64,000 bases of DNA. It comes from Rufibacter hautae (GTDB taxonomy: Bacteria > Bacteroidota > Bacteroidia > Cytophagales > Hymenobacteraceae). The number at the start of each line of letters is the position of its first letter. The stretch's first letter is position 1. Made by a program: the position numbers and the translations under genes. Positions 53,355 through 62,070 of the stretch are shown in pieces. Below the pieces are notes generated by a model, which saw only the letters and a program-made list of their open reading frames with translations, did no database searches and was not told where the DNA came from. Location of the stretch: contig NZ_VKKY01000002.1 of assembly GCF_008271695.1 (NCBI RefSeq), positions 992,001-1,056,000 on the forward strand, read 5' to 3'.

Positions 53355-56084
53355 ATGAAGAAAGTACTAAGTGCCCTGGCACTCGCTTTCTTTGTAGGTG
53401 CCCAGGCAAATGGGCAGGCCATTGTTGACAAACAACTGGTCCAGGTTCTTCAATCTTCTACTACTCCCGTTCAAGTGGTAGTTACCTTCAATGGGTACGG
53501 TGCTCCCAGCAGCACGCATCTGCAGCTTTTGAAAAGCTTGGATCTTACTAAAGGCCTTACCTTCAAAAACCTTCCTATTGCAGGTCTATTAGCTACCCAG
53601 GCGCAAGTAGATGCCTTGTCCAAGAGCCCTTATGTGCGTTCTATTTACCTGAACAAGAAACTGTCTTACTTTAACAATGACGACACCAATTTAACCGGGG
53701 TGCAGCGCCTAAGGAAAGACCCCACCTTCATCTCCCGTAACAAGGGTGTTCCGATCTCTGGAAAGGGCGTAACCGTGATGATTAACGACAGTGGGGTTGA
53801 CGGCACCCATGAGGATGTAAAATTGGGAACCCACCTGGTGCAGAACGTGCTGGGCTCTACTAACCTATCGTCTTTGTCTACCCTCCTGCCGGTGACTTAC
53901 CTGGAGAATGTGCCTAACACAGACACCAACTCCGGCCACGGTACCCATTGTGCCGGATCGGTGGGAGGTAACGGTGCCAGATCAAATGGCCTTTACGCCG
54001 GAGCGGCTCCAGGCGCTACTCTGGTTGGCTACGGCTCAGGCGGGGCACTTTTCATTCTTGACGCCATCGGGGGGTATGACTACGCCTTGACACACCAATT
54101 TCAGTACGGCATCAGGGTCATCAGCAACTCCTGGGGCACCAGCGGCGATTTTGACCCACTGGATCCCGTAAACGTGGCTTCCAAGAAAGCCTATGATTTA
54201 GGCATCGTTTCAGTTTTTGCGGCTGGAAACGATGGCCCAAGCTCTGACACCCACAATCCCTACGCCATTGCTCCCTGGGTAATCTCGGTAGGTGCTGGTG
54301 ATAAATACGGTAAACTGGCCGACTTCTCATCCCGCGGGGTGAAAGGCGAAAGCGGCACCTTCACGTATGATGACCAAACCTGGAAGTATGAAAACCGTCC
54401 TACCCTTGTAGGCCCAGGCGTGGACGTGGTTTCTACAAGAGCACTTGCTCCTGTGTCTTCGCTCTCGGCGCAGATGGATGCTGAATTGCTTGAACCGGCG
54501 CATATCCCTTTCTATACCCACATGAGCGGAACTTCCATGGCTACCCCGCACGTAGCAGGCGTGGTGGCTTTGTTATTGGAGGCGAACCCTTCCCTCACTC
54601 CTAGCCAGGTAAAAGAAATCCTGCAGAAGACTGCGACCAACATGCCCGGACATGAGTCCTGGGAAGTGGGCGCTGGTTATGTGAATGCCTATGCGGCCGT
54701 GGACCACATTTACAGAAACACCGCCTTCGGTGCTTTCTTGAATTATGCCCGCACTTTCAGAAGTTCCGTGAACACTGCTTCTGAGTCTCAGGCCTTCACC
54801 ATCAACTTCAACCCGGTGGTAGCGGCTGGAAACCAAATCACGTTCAACGTGGCTTCGGGTACCAACAGCATTGAGGCAAAATTCAATGCCACTGGTCTTC
54901 TGGGCCAAACCGGTAATCCGGTAAACCTGATCCTGCTTTCCCCAAGTGGGGCAGAGTACCGTTCCGGCATTCCGCTTACTTTTGCCTTGTACTCTGACAG
55001 AGGCATGGCCGTAGCTAATCCTGAGCCAGGCACCTGGACGCTGAAGGCGGAAGGCTTGAATGGATTGGCTTTGCCCGAGACCATCAACGGAACCCTGAAC
55101 ACCTCTAAGATCACTGGTACCACCGGATTGGCTGACATCGCCGGTCACCCGGCGGAAGCTTCCATCAAAATGGCCGTTTCGGCACGCTTAATGGATGGTC
55201 TCTCAACCGGATTCAAGCCAAACGAAACCCTGAAACGCATTGATTTAGCAGATTACCTTGTGATGGGCCAAGGTGTTCGTCAGTTCATGCCTACCAGCGG
55301 TGCCCTTTCTTTCTCTGACCTCAGCGGTACCCAAGTTTTATTGGGAGAATCAGTAACCTCCAAAGGCGCAGCCTTGAGAGACAGAGCCCACCGCTTCAAC
55401 GGCGTGATGCTTCCTTCCGCTACCGGTAAGTTCAACCCTACCGGAACGGTGCAACGGGCGCAACTGGCTTACAGCTTGGTTCAGTCTCTGGGCTTGCAAG
55501 AATCTGCTTTGCAGCGAAACGGTAAACCGGTGACCGTGAAAAATAACGGACAGTCTTACCCTATTGAAGACGCCGCTTCTATTCCGGCGGGTTTGGAAGG
55601 CTACGTGAGTGTTGCCCTTGATCTTAATTTGATCAACGCCTTCTACTCTGTGACCCAAGGTCCTTTTGATTTGTTCCCGAAGATGCATGCCACCTTCAAA
55701 CCTTTGCAGGAAGTAACCAGAGCAGAGTTTGCCGTGATTGTTACCCGCACCCATGAAAGCTGGAACGCTCTGACGCAGCCTACTGCTACCGCCAGTTCAG
55801 CCGCTCTTGGTTTACCGGCCCAGGCCCAAGCCAAGAACTTCTCCTATCCTAACCCTTTCACCGGAAGCACTACCATCACTTACTCCCTGGAGGAAGCTGG
55901 CTTTGTCACCGTGGAGGTGTACACCCTGAAGGGCAGCAAAGTGCGCACCCTGGTGGCCGAGGAAAAAGGAGCCGGTACGTACTCAGTGCCTTTCCAAGCC
56001 AATAACTTGCCCGCCGGTACTTACCTGTACAAGGTTTCAACCAAAGGCAAAGAGATCAGCAACAGAATGGTTCTGACCAAATAA
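53355..56084 (+). CDS. Secreted subtilase (S8) with SLH-like repeats and T9SS sorting domain
   Basis: I start at 53355 (MKKVLSALAL), giving 909 aa; an ATG 24 bases earlier adds eight residues before the signal peptide. The order is: signal peptide (to about 22), I9-like propeptide (23-105), S8 catalytic domain (about 135-450) with Asp145 (MINDSGVDG), His195 (SGHGTHCAG), Asn292 (FAAGNDG) and Ser394 (GTSMATPH); a beta-sandwich (about 475-580); three SLH-like repeats (about 592-638, 654-712, 737-800, the last with TFKPLQEVTRAEFAVIVTR); and a C-terminal type A sorting domain (about 829-909, YPNPFTGSTTITYSLEEAG to NRMVLTK). It should be exported by type IX secretion and anchored or released outside. 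Confidence 0.93.
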   Translation: MKKVLSALALAFFVGAQANGQAIVDKQLVQVLQSSTTPVQVVVTFNGYGAPSSTHLQLLKSLDLTKGLTFKNLPIAGLLATQAQVDALSKSPYVRSIYLNKKLSYFNNDDTNLTGVQRLRKDPTFISRNKGVPISGKGVTVMINDSGVDGTHEDVKLGTHLVQNVLGSTNLSSLSTLLPVTYLENVPNTDTNSGHGTHCAGSVGGNGARSNGLYAGAAPGATLVGYGSGGALFILDAIGGYDYALTHQFQYGIRVISNSWGTSGDFDPLDPVNVASKKAYDLGIVSVFAAGNDGPSSDTHNPYAIAPWVISVGAGDKYGKLADFSSRGVKGESGTFTYDDQTWKYENRPTLVGPGVDVVSTRALAPVSSLSAQMDAELLEPAHIPFYTHMSGTSMATPHVAGVVALLLEANPSLTPSQVKEILQKTATNMPGHESWEVGAGYVNAYAAVDHIYRNTAFGAFLNYARTFRSSVNTASESQAFTINFNPVVAAGNQITFNVASGTNSIEAKFNATGLLGQTGNPVNLILLSPSGAEYRSGIPLTFALYSDRGMAVANPEPGTWTLKAEGLNGLALPETINGTLNTSKITGTTGLADIAGHPAEASIKMAVSARLMDGLSTGFKPNETLKRIDLADYLVMGQGVRQFMPTSGALSFSDLSGTQVLLGESVTSKGAALRDRAHRFNGVMLPSATGKFNPTGTVQRAQLAYSLVQSLGLQESALQRNGKPVTVKNNGQSYPIEDAASIPAGLEGYVSVALDLNLINAFYSVTQGPFDLFPKMHATFKPLQEVTRAEFAVIVTRTHESWNALTQPTATASSAALGLPAQAQAKNFSYPNPFTGSTTITYSLEEAGFVTVEVYTLKGSKVRTLVAEEKGAGTYSVPFQANNLPAGTYLYKVSTKGKEISNRMVLTK

Positions 56085-56105
56085 AGATTCTTCATTTTGG
56101 TTTTG

Positions 56106-56138
56106 AAAAGGAGGCTCTTACATAAGGGCCTCTTTTTT
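56106..56138 (+). terminator. Terminator of the subtilase gene
   Basis: AAAAGGAGGCTCTTA (56106-56120) pairs with TAAGGGCCTCTTTTTT (56123-56138) with one G-U pair, ending in a six-T run 22 bases after the stop. Confidence 0.88.
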
Positions 56139-56275
56139 CATTTTAGGAGAGGGTGAATGTACCTAAGGGTAAATACGTCCGTATAAATCGAAAAAATTAA
56201 TTTTTTTCTTTAACTAAGATACTATTGAACGATTTTTTTACTTACTTGGTACTACCTGTATAATCAAAAAACAAT

Positions 56276-56467
56276 ATGAACAACGGTAAAGTAAAATTCT
56301 TTAACACCGAAAAAGGCTTCGGATTTATTAAAGACAGCAATTCAAACCAAGAGTATTTCGTACACGTTTCTGGTCTGGTAGATGAAATCAGAGAAAATGA
56401 CGAAGTTACTTTTGAACTCAAAGAAGGCAAAAAAGGGCTAAACGCGGTAAACGTTAGACTCGCTTAG
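56276..56467 (+). CDS. Cold-shock domain protein
   Basis: The 63-aa protein is a single cold-shock OB fold that binds single-stranded RNA or DNA. RNP1 (KGFGFIKD, residues 14-21) and RNP2 (YFVHVS, near 28-33) are intact. Length is slightly under the 67-70 aa typical of CspA, with a shortened loop. The 5' leader is long and AT-rich, as is usual for csp genes regulated through mRNA structure. It has its own terminator. Confidence 0.95.
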   Translation: MNNGKVKFFNTEKGFGFIKDSNSNQEYFVHVSGLVDEIRENDEVTFELKEGKKGLNAVNVRLA

Positions 56468-56490
56468 TCTTTAGTCATAAAGACATTGGT

Positions 56491-56522
56491 AAAAAGCCTT
56501 GCCTTTTGGTAAGGCTTTTTTT
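56491..56522 (+). terminator. Terminator of the cold-shock gene
   Basis: AAAAAGCCTT (56491-56500) pairs with AAGGCTTTTT (56511-56520), with extra inner GCC/GGT pairing, and ends in a run of seven T. Confidence 0.88.
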
Positions 56523-56536
56523 ATGCTTGCCCCTTT

Positions 56537-56575
56537 CGTTTTAAGGACCTTTTTAGTAAAAAAAGGTAAAAACAG
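56537..56575. repeat. Dispersed hairpin family copy n
   Basis: CGTTTTAAGGACCTTTTTAG then TAAAAAAAGGTAAAAACAGG has the GTTTTAaGg core and inner ACCTTTTT/AAAAAGGT arms. It directly follows the cold-shock terminator, so it is redundant as a terminator. Confidence 0.6.
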
Positions 56576-56759
56576 GATCATCCTCTTTTATAAAAGCCTG
56601 ACTCTTGTAGGACCATGCTTGCATGTTCTCCTCTATAAAGAGAAAGGTCCATTCTCCTAAAATTTTAAGCCTTCCCTTTCGGCAGAACGCTTGCTTTGCC
56701 CGTACTTTGTTTAGCCTTTTCCAAATGGAAGGCCTTTCACCTACATATAAAACAAAGCA

Positions 56760-57209
56760 GTGCAACATACCAGAGACAAAGAAGCCATCCTTCACCTGTA
56801 CAACAAGATCCTTCCCCAAGTAGCCGAGCGCATTTTCCAGAACCTGACAGAGGTCACACCACTCTTTGACGACTTTAACCTAGAGCGAGTGGTAGACACC
56901 TGGACCAAAGACAAATCAGGATTCTCAGAAAAGGAAATCAGTATTGAGAATGGGAATGTGCAACAGGTTGGCCTCAGGTTAAGGCTCAATGGATTTCAGC
57001 CCGCCGGCGCCCAAACCTTTGACATGAGCAAAGAGTTGATGTTCAAGCTGGAATATTCCTCTTATGAGGTAGGGCCAGACAAAAATACAAAATGGGCAGA
57101 GAAAGCCTATCTGGAACCGTGGTCCAAACAGGAAACCGAGGAAATCGCCAATCGCTGGACAGAGGATCTGATTGAGGAAATTACCCAAAAGGTGCAAAAC
57201 TTAGGATAA
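56760..57209 (+). CDS. Unrecognised 149-aa protein
   Basis: The gene starts at GTG; no nearby ATG fits. The protein is acidic and looks like an alpha/beta cytosolic domain: an N-terminal helix (KEAILHLYNKILPQVAERIF), a central beta part (KEISIENGNVQQVGLRLRLN, KELMFKLEYSSYE) and a C-terminal helix (EEIANRWTEDLIEEITQKVQ). There is no signal peptide and no membrane span. I do not recognise the family. It stands alone between a cold-shock gene and two other orphan genes. Confidence 0.65.
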   Translation: MQHTRDKEAILHLYNKILPQVAERIFQNLTEVTPLFDDFNLERVVDTWTKDKSGFSEKEISIENGNVQQVGLRLRLNGFQPAGAQTFDMSKELMFKLEYSSYEVGPDKNTKWAEKAYLEPWSKQETEEIANRWTEDLIEEITQKVQNLG

Positions 57210-57522
57210 CCTTCCAAAAGGCTCTATCTTCTATAAACAATCATAGAAATAGGTAAACCTTTAGTATTCTTGTCTAAGAACCTTAAATTCAAACACATAT
57301 CTAGTATTTACTGTTTAGTTATTCACTTATAGCTGGTTTGAGAGATTTAAAATGGGTTTAGTTGTATCTAAGCCCTTCCTCTAGTCATCTTCGTTTTAAA
57401 AAATAATTTGGTTTTCAGGTAAAATAAATTGCCTCTTTGTGCAAGTGTATTAAAGTTAATTTAGTATTTTTCCATCGTTACCATATGTATAAACCGATTG
57501 ACTAGGGTTTATTATCTATCTG
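57210..57522. other. AT-rich gene-free gap
   Basis: This 313-bp stretch between two orphan genes is clearly more AT-rich than its surroundings and includes long T and A runs. I saw no hairpin-family copy, RNA gene or clear promoter, apart from a loose TATTTTTC match near 57464. Confidence 0.5.
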
Positions 57523-57747
57523 ATGGATCATATTTTTGGCAGCCCTTTAAAGTCTCACCAGTACTCTGTTCCCTCTGAGCAGATGTCAGTGGCGAACCTT
57601 GTCTTAGCCATGCGCCTGAAACGAATGGGGCATTCCTCTGATTACATCACCGACTTTGTGACCGGCTCCTGGAGCCCGATGCCTTTCTCCCCAGACATGC
57701 AGGCCCCTTGCCCCGAACTGACTCTGCCCGGCCGAAAGAAAGAGTAA
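57523..57747 (+). CDS. Small 74-aa protein of unknown function
   Basis: The frame starts at ATG and has coding-like base use (GC-rich third positions such as GTGACCGGCTCCTGGAGC) compared with the AT-rich flanks. The product is basic in the middle (AMRLKRMGHSSDYI) with a Pro-rich tail (PMPFSPDMQAPCPELTLPG). No signal peptide, span or known motif is present. I cannot assign a role; it may be a lineage-specific small protein. Confidence 0.5.
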   Translation: MDHIFGSPLKSHQYSVPSEQMSVANLVLAMRLKRMGHSSDYITDFVTGSWSPMPFSPDMQAPCPELTLPGRKKE

Positions 57748-57840
57748 TCACTCCTAATTTTTACCAGTTTACTTCCGGGAATTTACCCATCAGGGAATTA
57801 CCACTATTCTCTGTCCAAACCCATTTTGCTGATTGGGTTA

Positions 57841-57882
57841 GCTTTCCCTTTTTGGTTCATTTCTAAAAACCAGATCGAAAGC
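57841..57882. repeat. Dispersed hairpin family copy v
   Basis: GCTTTC (57841-57846) and GAAAGC (57877-57882) enclose CCTTTTTGGTTCATTTCTAA and AAACCAGATC, a worn version of the core (TTTTTGGttcaTTTCtaAAAAcCAga). It lies downstream of the 74-aa gene. Confidence 0.55.
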
Positions 57883-57975
57883 TATTCTCATTGATTTCAA
57901 TGCTAATTCTTACTTGCTTTTCCGCTTTCATCACCTCACTATAAGAGATTAAAAGGCAGGCTCTTCCTCTTTTCT

Positions 57976-58527
57976 TTGTCGACTGTAGCACCCAAAAAGA
58001 AAACAACTTTTGTAGTAGACCTTTCTCATTTCTTCAGTAGATTTACTAAAAGCCACCTGCCTATGCTTCCACCTGATGACGATGAAGGCTTCGCTGTGCC
58101 TGAGCAACTTCCGCTGTACCTGAAAGGAAGGGAGATTTTCAGCCTTACCAAAAAAATTGCGGGTCTCATAGACGAGGAAGACGAGATTCTATCTTCCTTG
58201 AAAGAATACATGCTGCTGGATGCCTCCTTCCTGACGGTGAAAGTGGCCGGGGCCGAGGCCGCGGATCTCTATGACCTGCGCATGGAAAACGCCACCCTCA
58301 TCAGGAAAGCTGCCAACGACCTTCTCTCCCACTGCAATAGCCTGGAAATGTTCGGGTTTAAAGACGTGCAGTACTTTCACCTGCTGCGTGAGGCTGTGGA
58401 GGAATACCGGTACCTTTTCGTGGATTGGGTGCAGGGCTTTGACCCGTGGAATTACGTCACAGATAAATGGGGATTGTTCAACCCTCCCGGGGTGCAAGCG
58501 CAGGACGCCGAGGATGATTCTTTATAA
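57976..58527 (+). CDS. Unrecognised 183-aa helical protein
   Basis: The gene seems to start at TTG (57976); an in-frame ATG at 58063 (MLPPDDDEG) would remove 29 residues. The product is rich in helices (LSLTKKIAGLIDEEDEILSS-like region near residue 55, and AAADLYDLRMENATLIRKAA-like region near 95) and acidic at the C terminus (AQDAEDDSL). There is no signal peptide. The family is not recognised. It is followed after 132 bases by the LVIVD lipoprotein gene on the same strand. Confidence 0.65.
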   Translation: MSTVAPKKKTTFVVDLSHFFSRFTKSHLPMLPPDDDEGFAVPEQLPLYLKGREIFSLTKKIAGLIDEEDEILSSLKEYMLLDASFLTVKVAGAEAADLYDLRMENATLIRKAANDLLSHCNSLEMFGFKDVQYFHLLREAVEEYRYLFVDWVQGFDPWNYVTDKWGLFNPPGVQAQDAEDDSL

Positions 58528-58659
58528 AGGATCTGAACACCAGATTAAATTTTCTCCCCTTGAAAATTCGCTGCAACCTTTAGGTCTATCAGAGGCTCTT
58601 CTTATTAGAAATCTTCCGTGACTTTCAGTAAGTTGGATGTTCCCTTAACCCCTTCATGT

Positions 58660-59952
58660 ATGCAGCAAAAACTACTACTCACCAGGCAATGGACATTTCT
58701 TTTATTGGTGTTCCTCTCCAGTGTATTGCTGGGGGCCTGCACCGATGAATGTACGTCCACCATTACGTACACCGCGTATGAACCCGTGTACATGACCAAA
58801 ACTGAACTACGGAGCTCTGTGCAGGTTGAACCCGCCCGTACCCTTCAGAAGCCCGGCAAAATTTACGCGTATGGTGATTACCTTTTCATCAACGAACAAC
58901 TGGCCGGCATCCACATCATAGACAACAGCAACCCGGCGGCGCCCCAGCGCATCAGTTTTCTAGCCATCCCCGGCAACGTGGATATGGCGGTGAAAGGGAA
59001 TACGCTGTACGCTGATAACTACATAGATTTAGTGGTGTTGGACATCACCAACCCAAAAGCAGTCACGCTTAAAAAGCGGGTCGAGGATGTTTTCTCCATC
59101 AACAACAGCTCTACGGCGGTTCAGGCGGAAACCTTCATTGCCACCTACAAAGAGAAAAAAGTAACTGAGCCACTCACGGGGTCAGACTGCGATTCTAATT
59201 TCCCGAGGGTGATGCTTTCGGATGGAATCGCGAACGGGTCTTTCCAATCCAATATGGCGATGCCTAGATCTGCCATCCCGAGCGGAAAAGGAGGCTCTAT
59301 GGCCCGTTTCACCATCACCGGCGATCACCTCTACACCGTAGGAATGAGTTCGTTACAGCTTTTCGATATTGCCGAAGAGGCAAATCCCCGAAAGGGTGCA
59401 TTGATTCAGTTAGGCTGGGGTATTGAGACTATTTTCCCTTACCAGGATAAACTCTTCATTGGGTCTACCACCGGCATGCACATCTATGACAACAGCAATC
59501 CGGCGAGCCCCGCCTGGATGTCCACGTATGCCCACGTTAGAAGCTGTGATCCGGTGGTGGTAGACGGGAACCTGGCCTGGGTTACGCTGCGATCGGGGAA
59601 TGCCTGCGCCGGGTTTACGAACCAATTGGAAGTGATTGACATCAGCAATCCCAGAAGCCCGCAACTTTTGAAAACCTACCCTATGCAACATCCCCACGGC
59701 TTAGGCATTGACGGCTCCACCCTATTCCTTTGCGAGGGGGCGTTCGGGCTAAAGGTGTTTGACATCAAGAACCCCTTGCAGGTAGCAGATAAACAACTGA
59801 TGCACCTCAAAGACCAGCATTCCTATGATGTCATTCCGCTAGGTACTATTCTATTGATGATTGGGGAGGACGGTTTATACCAGTATGATTACTCTAACCC
59901 GTCTGCCCTCAAATTAATCAGCAAAATCTCCGTTTCTCCCGCCAAATCATAG
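58660..59952 (+). CDS. LVIVD-repeat beta-propeller lipoprotein
   Basis: I start at 58660 (MQQKLLLTRQW), giving 430 aa with a lipoprotein signal (LLGAC, Cys27). From about residue 70 the protein is built of LVIVD-type repeats: AGIHIIDNSNPAAPQRI, LVVLDITNPKAVTL, LQLFDIAEEANPRKG, GMHIYDNSNPASPAWM, LEVIDISNPRSPQLL, LKVFDIKNPLQVAD and GLYQYDYSNPSALKL. These probably form a beta-propeller on the cell surface or periplasmic face. The ligand is unknown. The stop is followed at once by the ATG of the barrel gene, so the two are one unit. Confidence 0.88.
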   Translation: MQQKLLLTRQWTFLLLVFLSSVLLGACTDECTSTITYTAYEPVYMTKTELRSSVQVEPARTLQKPGKIYAYGDYLFINEQLAGIHIIDNSNPAAPQRISFLAIPGNVDMAVKGNTLYADNYIDLVVLDITNPKAVTLKKRVEDVFSINNSSTAVQAETFIATYKEKKVTEPLTGSDCDSNFPRVMLSDGIANGSFQSNMAMPRSAIPSGKGGSMARFTITGDHLYTVGMSSLQLFDIAEEANPRKGALIQLGWGIETIFPYQDKLFIGSTTGMHIYDNSNPASPAWMSTYAHVRSCDPVVVDGNLAWVTLRSGNACAGFTNQLEVIDISNPRSPQLLKTYPMQHPHGLGIDGSTLFLCEGAFGLKVFDIKNPLQVADKQLMHLKDQHSYDVIPLGTILLMIGEDGLYQYDYSNPSALKLISKISVSPAKS

Positions 59953-60549
59953 ATGAAGACTCCTTTTACCATGCTCCTCTCCTTGTTGCTGATGGTTTCG
60001 CTTACTTCTTCGGCTCAAAATAATCAGGTAGCAAACAGTACCTTCAACGGAACAACCGCTTCCTCCTATGTGGGGATGGTGGAAGTTGGATACCTGTACC
60101 AAGACAATAAAAACAACGCACCCAACACCGCTGATTCATCGCCTACGCTAATCCTTTTCAATGGGTATCAATTTCATCGTCTGTTCAGTTTGGGGGCAAC
60201 CGTTGGGTTGGACTTTTACAACCAGGTGCTGGTATCACCGGTTGCCCTGGGCATTAGAGGAACCCTGCTCACCACCCGCGTTAGTCCCACCTTCGGGGTA
60301 GACGCCGGGTATGGTACCACCTTTTTAAGCGATGAATCAGATAATATCAAAAACAAAGGTGGCTGGATGGTCAACCCCACCTTGGGCATGCGGGTACTGG
60401 CGGGGAACAACACTGCTTTCCTGTTCAACCTCGGGTATAAAATCCAAAGGGCCACCACCACAGAACCCGTACCTTGGGGTAACAACATGTTCATCACGGA
60501 AAAACATTCCTTTAAAAGGCTTTCTGCCCGTCTGGGATTCATGTTTTAA
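59953..60549 (+). CDS. Small outer membrane beta-barrel protein
   Basis: The 198-aa protein has a signal peptide (SLTSSAQ, cut near residue 21) and alternating amphipathic strands with aromatic girdles (YVGMVEVGYLYQ, FSLGATVGLDFYNQ, ALGIRGTLLTTRV, FLFNLGYKIQRA, RLSARLGFMF). It ends in Phe, as barrel proteins recognised by BamA do. It begins directly after the stop of the LVIVD lipoprotein, which suggests a complex in which a surface propeller sits on a small barrel. Confidence 0.8.
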   Translation: MKTPFTMLLSLLLMVSLTSSAQNNQVANSTFNGTTASSYVGMVEVGYLYQDNKNNAPNTADSSPTLILFNGYQFHRLFSLGATVGLDFYNQVLVSPVALGIRGTLLTTRVSPTFGVDAGYGTTFLSDESDNIKNKGGWMVNPTLGMRVLAGNNTAFLFNLGYKIQRATTTEPVPWGNNMFITEKHSFKRLSARLGFMF

Positions 60550-60581
60550 AAGATCAGTTTTAGCCAATCAATACCACTAAT

Positions 60582-60635
60582 GCAGGCTAGGGTTTAGGAC
60601 TTGTTTTTTGAAAACAGGCCGAAACCCTAGCCTGC
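60582..60635 (+). terminator. Terminator of the LVIVD-barrel unit (hairpin family copy o)
   Basis: GCAGGCTAGGGTTT (60582-60595) pairs perfectly with AAACCCTAGCCTGC (60622-60635); the inner part AGGACTTGTTTTTTGAAAAC and AGGCCG is the family core. It lies 33 bases after the barrel gene and is followed by TTCTTG. Confidence 0.8.
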
Positions 60636-60717
60636 TTCTTGTATCTCTTGCCTTCTTAATTCTGATGAATCACATATCAGGTTTCTTGATTTGGTAGGTT
60701 CCGAGCCTTTACTTTCA

Positions 60718-60770
60718 CCTGGTTTAAGCCTTATTTTGCTAAAACGAAGTAAAAACTCAGGCTAAACCTA
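60718..60770. repeat. Dispersed hairpin family copy p
   Basis: GGTTTAAGCCT and AGGCTAAACC enclose TATTTTGCTAAAACGAAGTA and AAAACTC. The arms differ by one base insertion. It is the second family copy within about 200 bp in the gap between the barrel gene and xdhC (60550-60910), which otherwise holds nothing recognised. Confidence 0.55.
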
Positions 60771-60910
60771 TAATAGGAACAGCCGTCCTGCGTAAGTAAG
60801 ATTTTGTCAGTTTTTAAGAAAGAAACTTGCAAGCAGGAAAAGAGTAGAAGCGATAACTTCGTTTTGCCATTGGCTATCAAGAACACCGTGGCGGCTTTTA
60901 AAAAACGTGA

Positions 60911-62068
60911 ATGAAAGAAATACAGGACATAGTTCAGGCGTTTACCCGGCATACCGCAGAAGGAAAACAGACGGCGCTGGCCACAGTAGTGCACGTGGAA
61001 GGTAGCTCTTACAGAAGACCGGGTGCCCGGATGCTGGTTTCTGATGATGGACAATTAACCGGTGCCATCAGCGGCGGCTGCCTGGAAGGCGATGCCCTCC
61101 GCAAAGCTCGTTTAGCCATGAGTGAGGGAAGACCCGCCTTGGTAAAATATGATACCATGGACGACGATGACGCAAAACTGGGCGTAGGGTTAGGCTGCAA
61201 CGGTATCATCCATATTCTTATTGAACCCATAGACCTCACCTCGTCGCAGCATCCGTTAAGTCTATTGCAGAAAGTGATAGGGCAGCGGCAGGTAGCAGTG
61301 GTGGTCACCTTGTTTTCATTGCAGGACCGCAAAGGTCCCCAGCCTGGCACCTGCTATGTAACCCAATTTGATGAGGAGGTAATTACCCCAGCATTATCAG
61401 AGGCCCTCCTCTCCGAAGTGCAGGCGGATGTTCGGGCCACCCGGTCAAGTCTTGTTTCCAGCACGAAATCCTATAAACATGGCCAAAACACGTTTACCGC
61501 TTTTCTGGAGGTCCTTCAGCCCGCTCCTGCTTTGGTTATTTGCGGGGCCGGAAATGACGTGATGCCCTTGGTGAACATGGCAAGCCTTTTAGGTTGGCCT
61601 ACCACGGTGGTAGATGGTCGGGCCAATTACGCTACCCAGGACCGCTTCCCGCATGCCCGGCAGGTGCTGGTGGCAAAACCAGAGCAGGTATTGCCAAACC
61701 TCACCGTTGACCATACCACCATATTCCTGCTCTTCACACACAACTACAATTATGACTTGGCGATGCTGCGGTTACTGTTGCCTCTGCCCCTGCCGTATAT
61801 TGGTGTTTTAGGGCCAAAAAAGAAAATGGCCCGCATGTTAGACGAGCTACAGGAAGAAGGCTTGCACCTGGAGGAAGCACAAGTGAACAAAGTATTTGGC
61901 CCAGTAGGACTAGACCTTGGTGCAGAAACATCAGAGGAAATCGCGCTTTCGGTTTTAGCAGAGATCAAAGCCGTTTTAGCGCGCAGAAATGCCAGGTTCC
62001 TGCGTGACAAACAAGAAAGCATTCATGCTACGGCGGGTGCATCCATACCTGAACCGACTATTTCTTAA
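60911..62068 (+). CDS. xdhC: XdhC/CoxI-family molybdenum hydroxylase maturation factor
   Basis: XdhC proteins bind molybdenum cofactor, help add the terminal sulfur ligand, and deliver it to xanthine dehydrogenase-type enzymes. The 385-aa protein has the N-terminal XdhC_CoxI domain (about 10-85: ALATVVHVEGSSYRRPGARM, ISGGCLEGDAL) and a C-terminal Rossmann domain (about 200-345: LVICGAGNDVMPLVNMA, YIGVLGPKKKMARML). It heads the operon, with the nucleotidyltransferase gene starting three bases after its stop. Confidence 0.93.
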   Translation: MKEIQDIVQAFTRHTAEGKQTALATVVHVEGSSYRRPGARMLVSDDGQLTGAISGGCLEGDALRKARLAMSEGRPALVKYDTMDDDDAKLGVGLGCNGIIHILIEPIDLTSSQHPLSLLQKVIGQRQVAVVVTLFSLQDRKGPQPGTCYVTQFDEEVITPALSEALLSEVQADVRATRSSLVSSTKSYKHGQNTFTAFLEVLQPAPALVICGAGNDVMPLVNMASLLGWPTTVVDGRANYATQDRFPHARQVLVAKPEQVLPNLTVDHTTIFLLFTHNYNYDLAMLRLLLPLPLPYIGVLGPKKKMARMLDELQEEGLHLEEAQVNKVFGPVGLDLGAETSEEIALSVLAEIKAVLARRNARFLRDKQESIHATAGASIPEPTIS

Positions 62069-62070
62069 CC

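Noticed and set aside
56553-56819. 88-codon minus-strand frame between the cold-shock gene and the 149-aa gene
   Set aside because: It covers a hairpin-family copy at one end and runs into the better-supported plus-strand gene at the other; no motif supports it, though it cannot be fully excluded.
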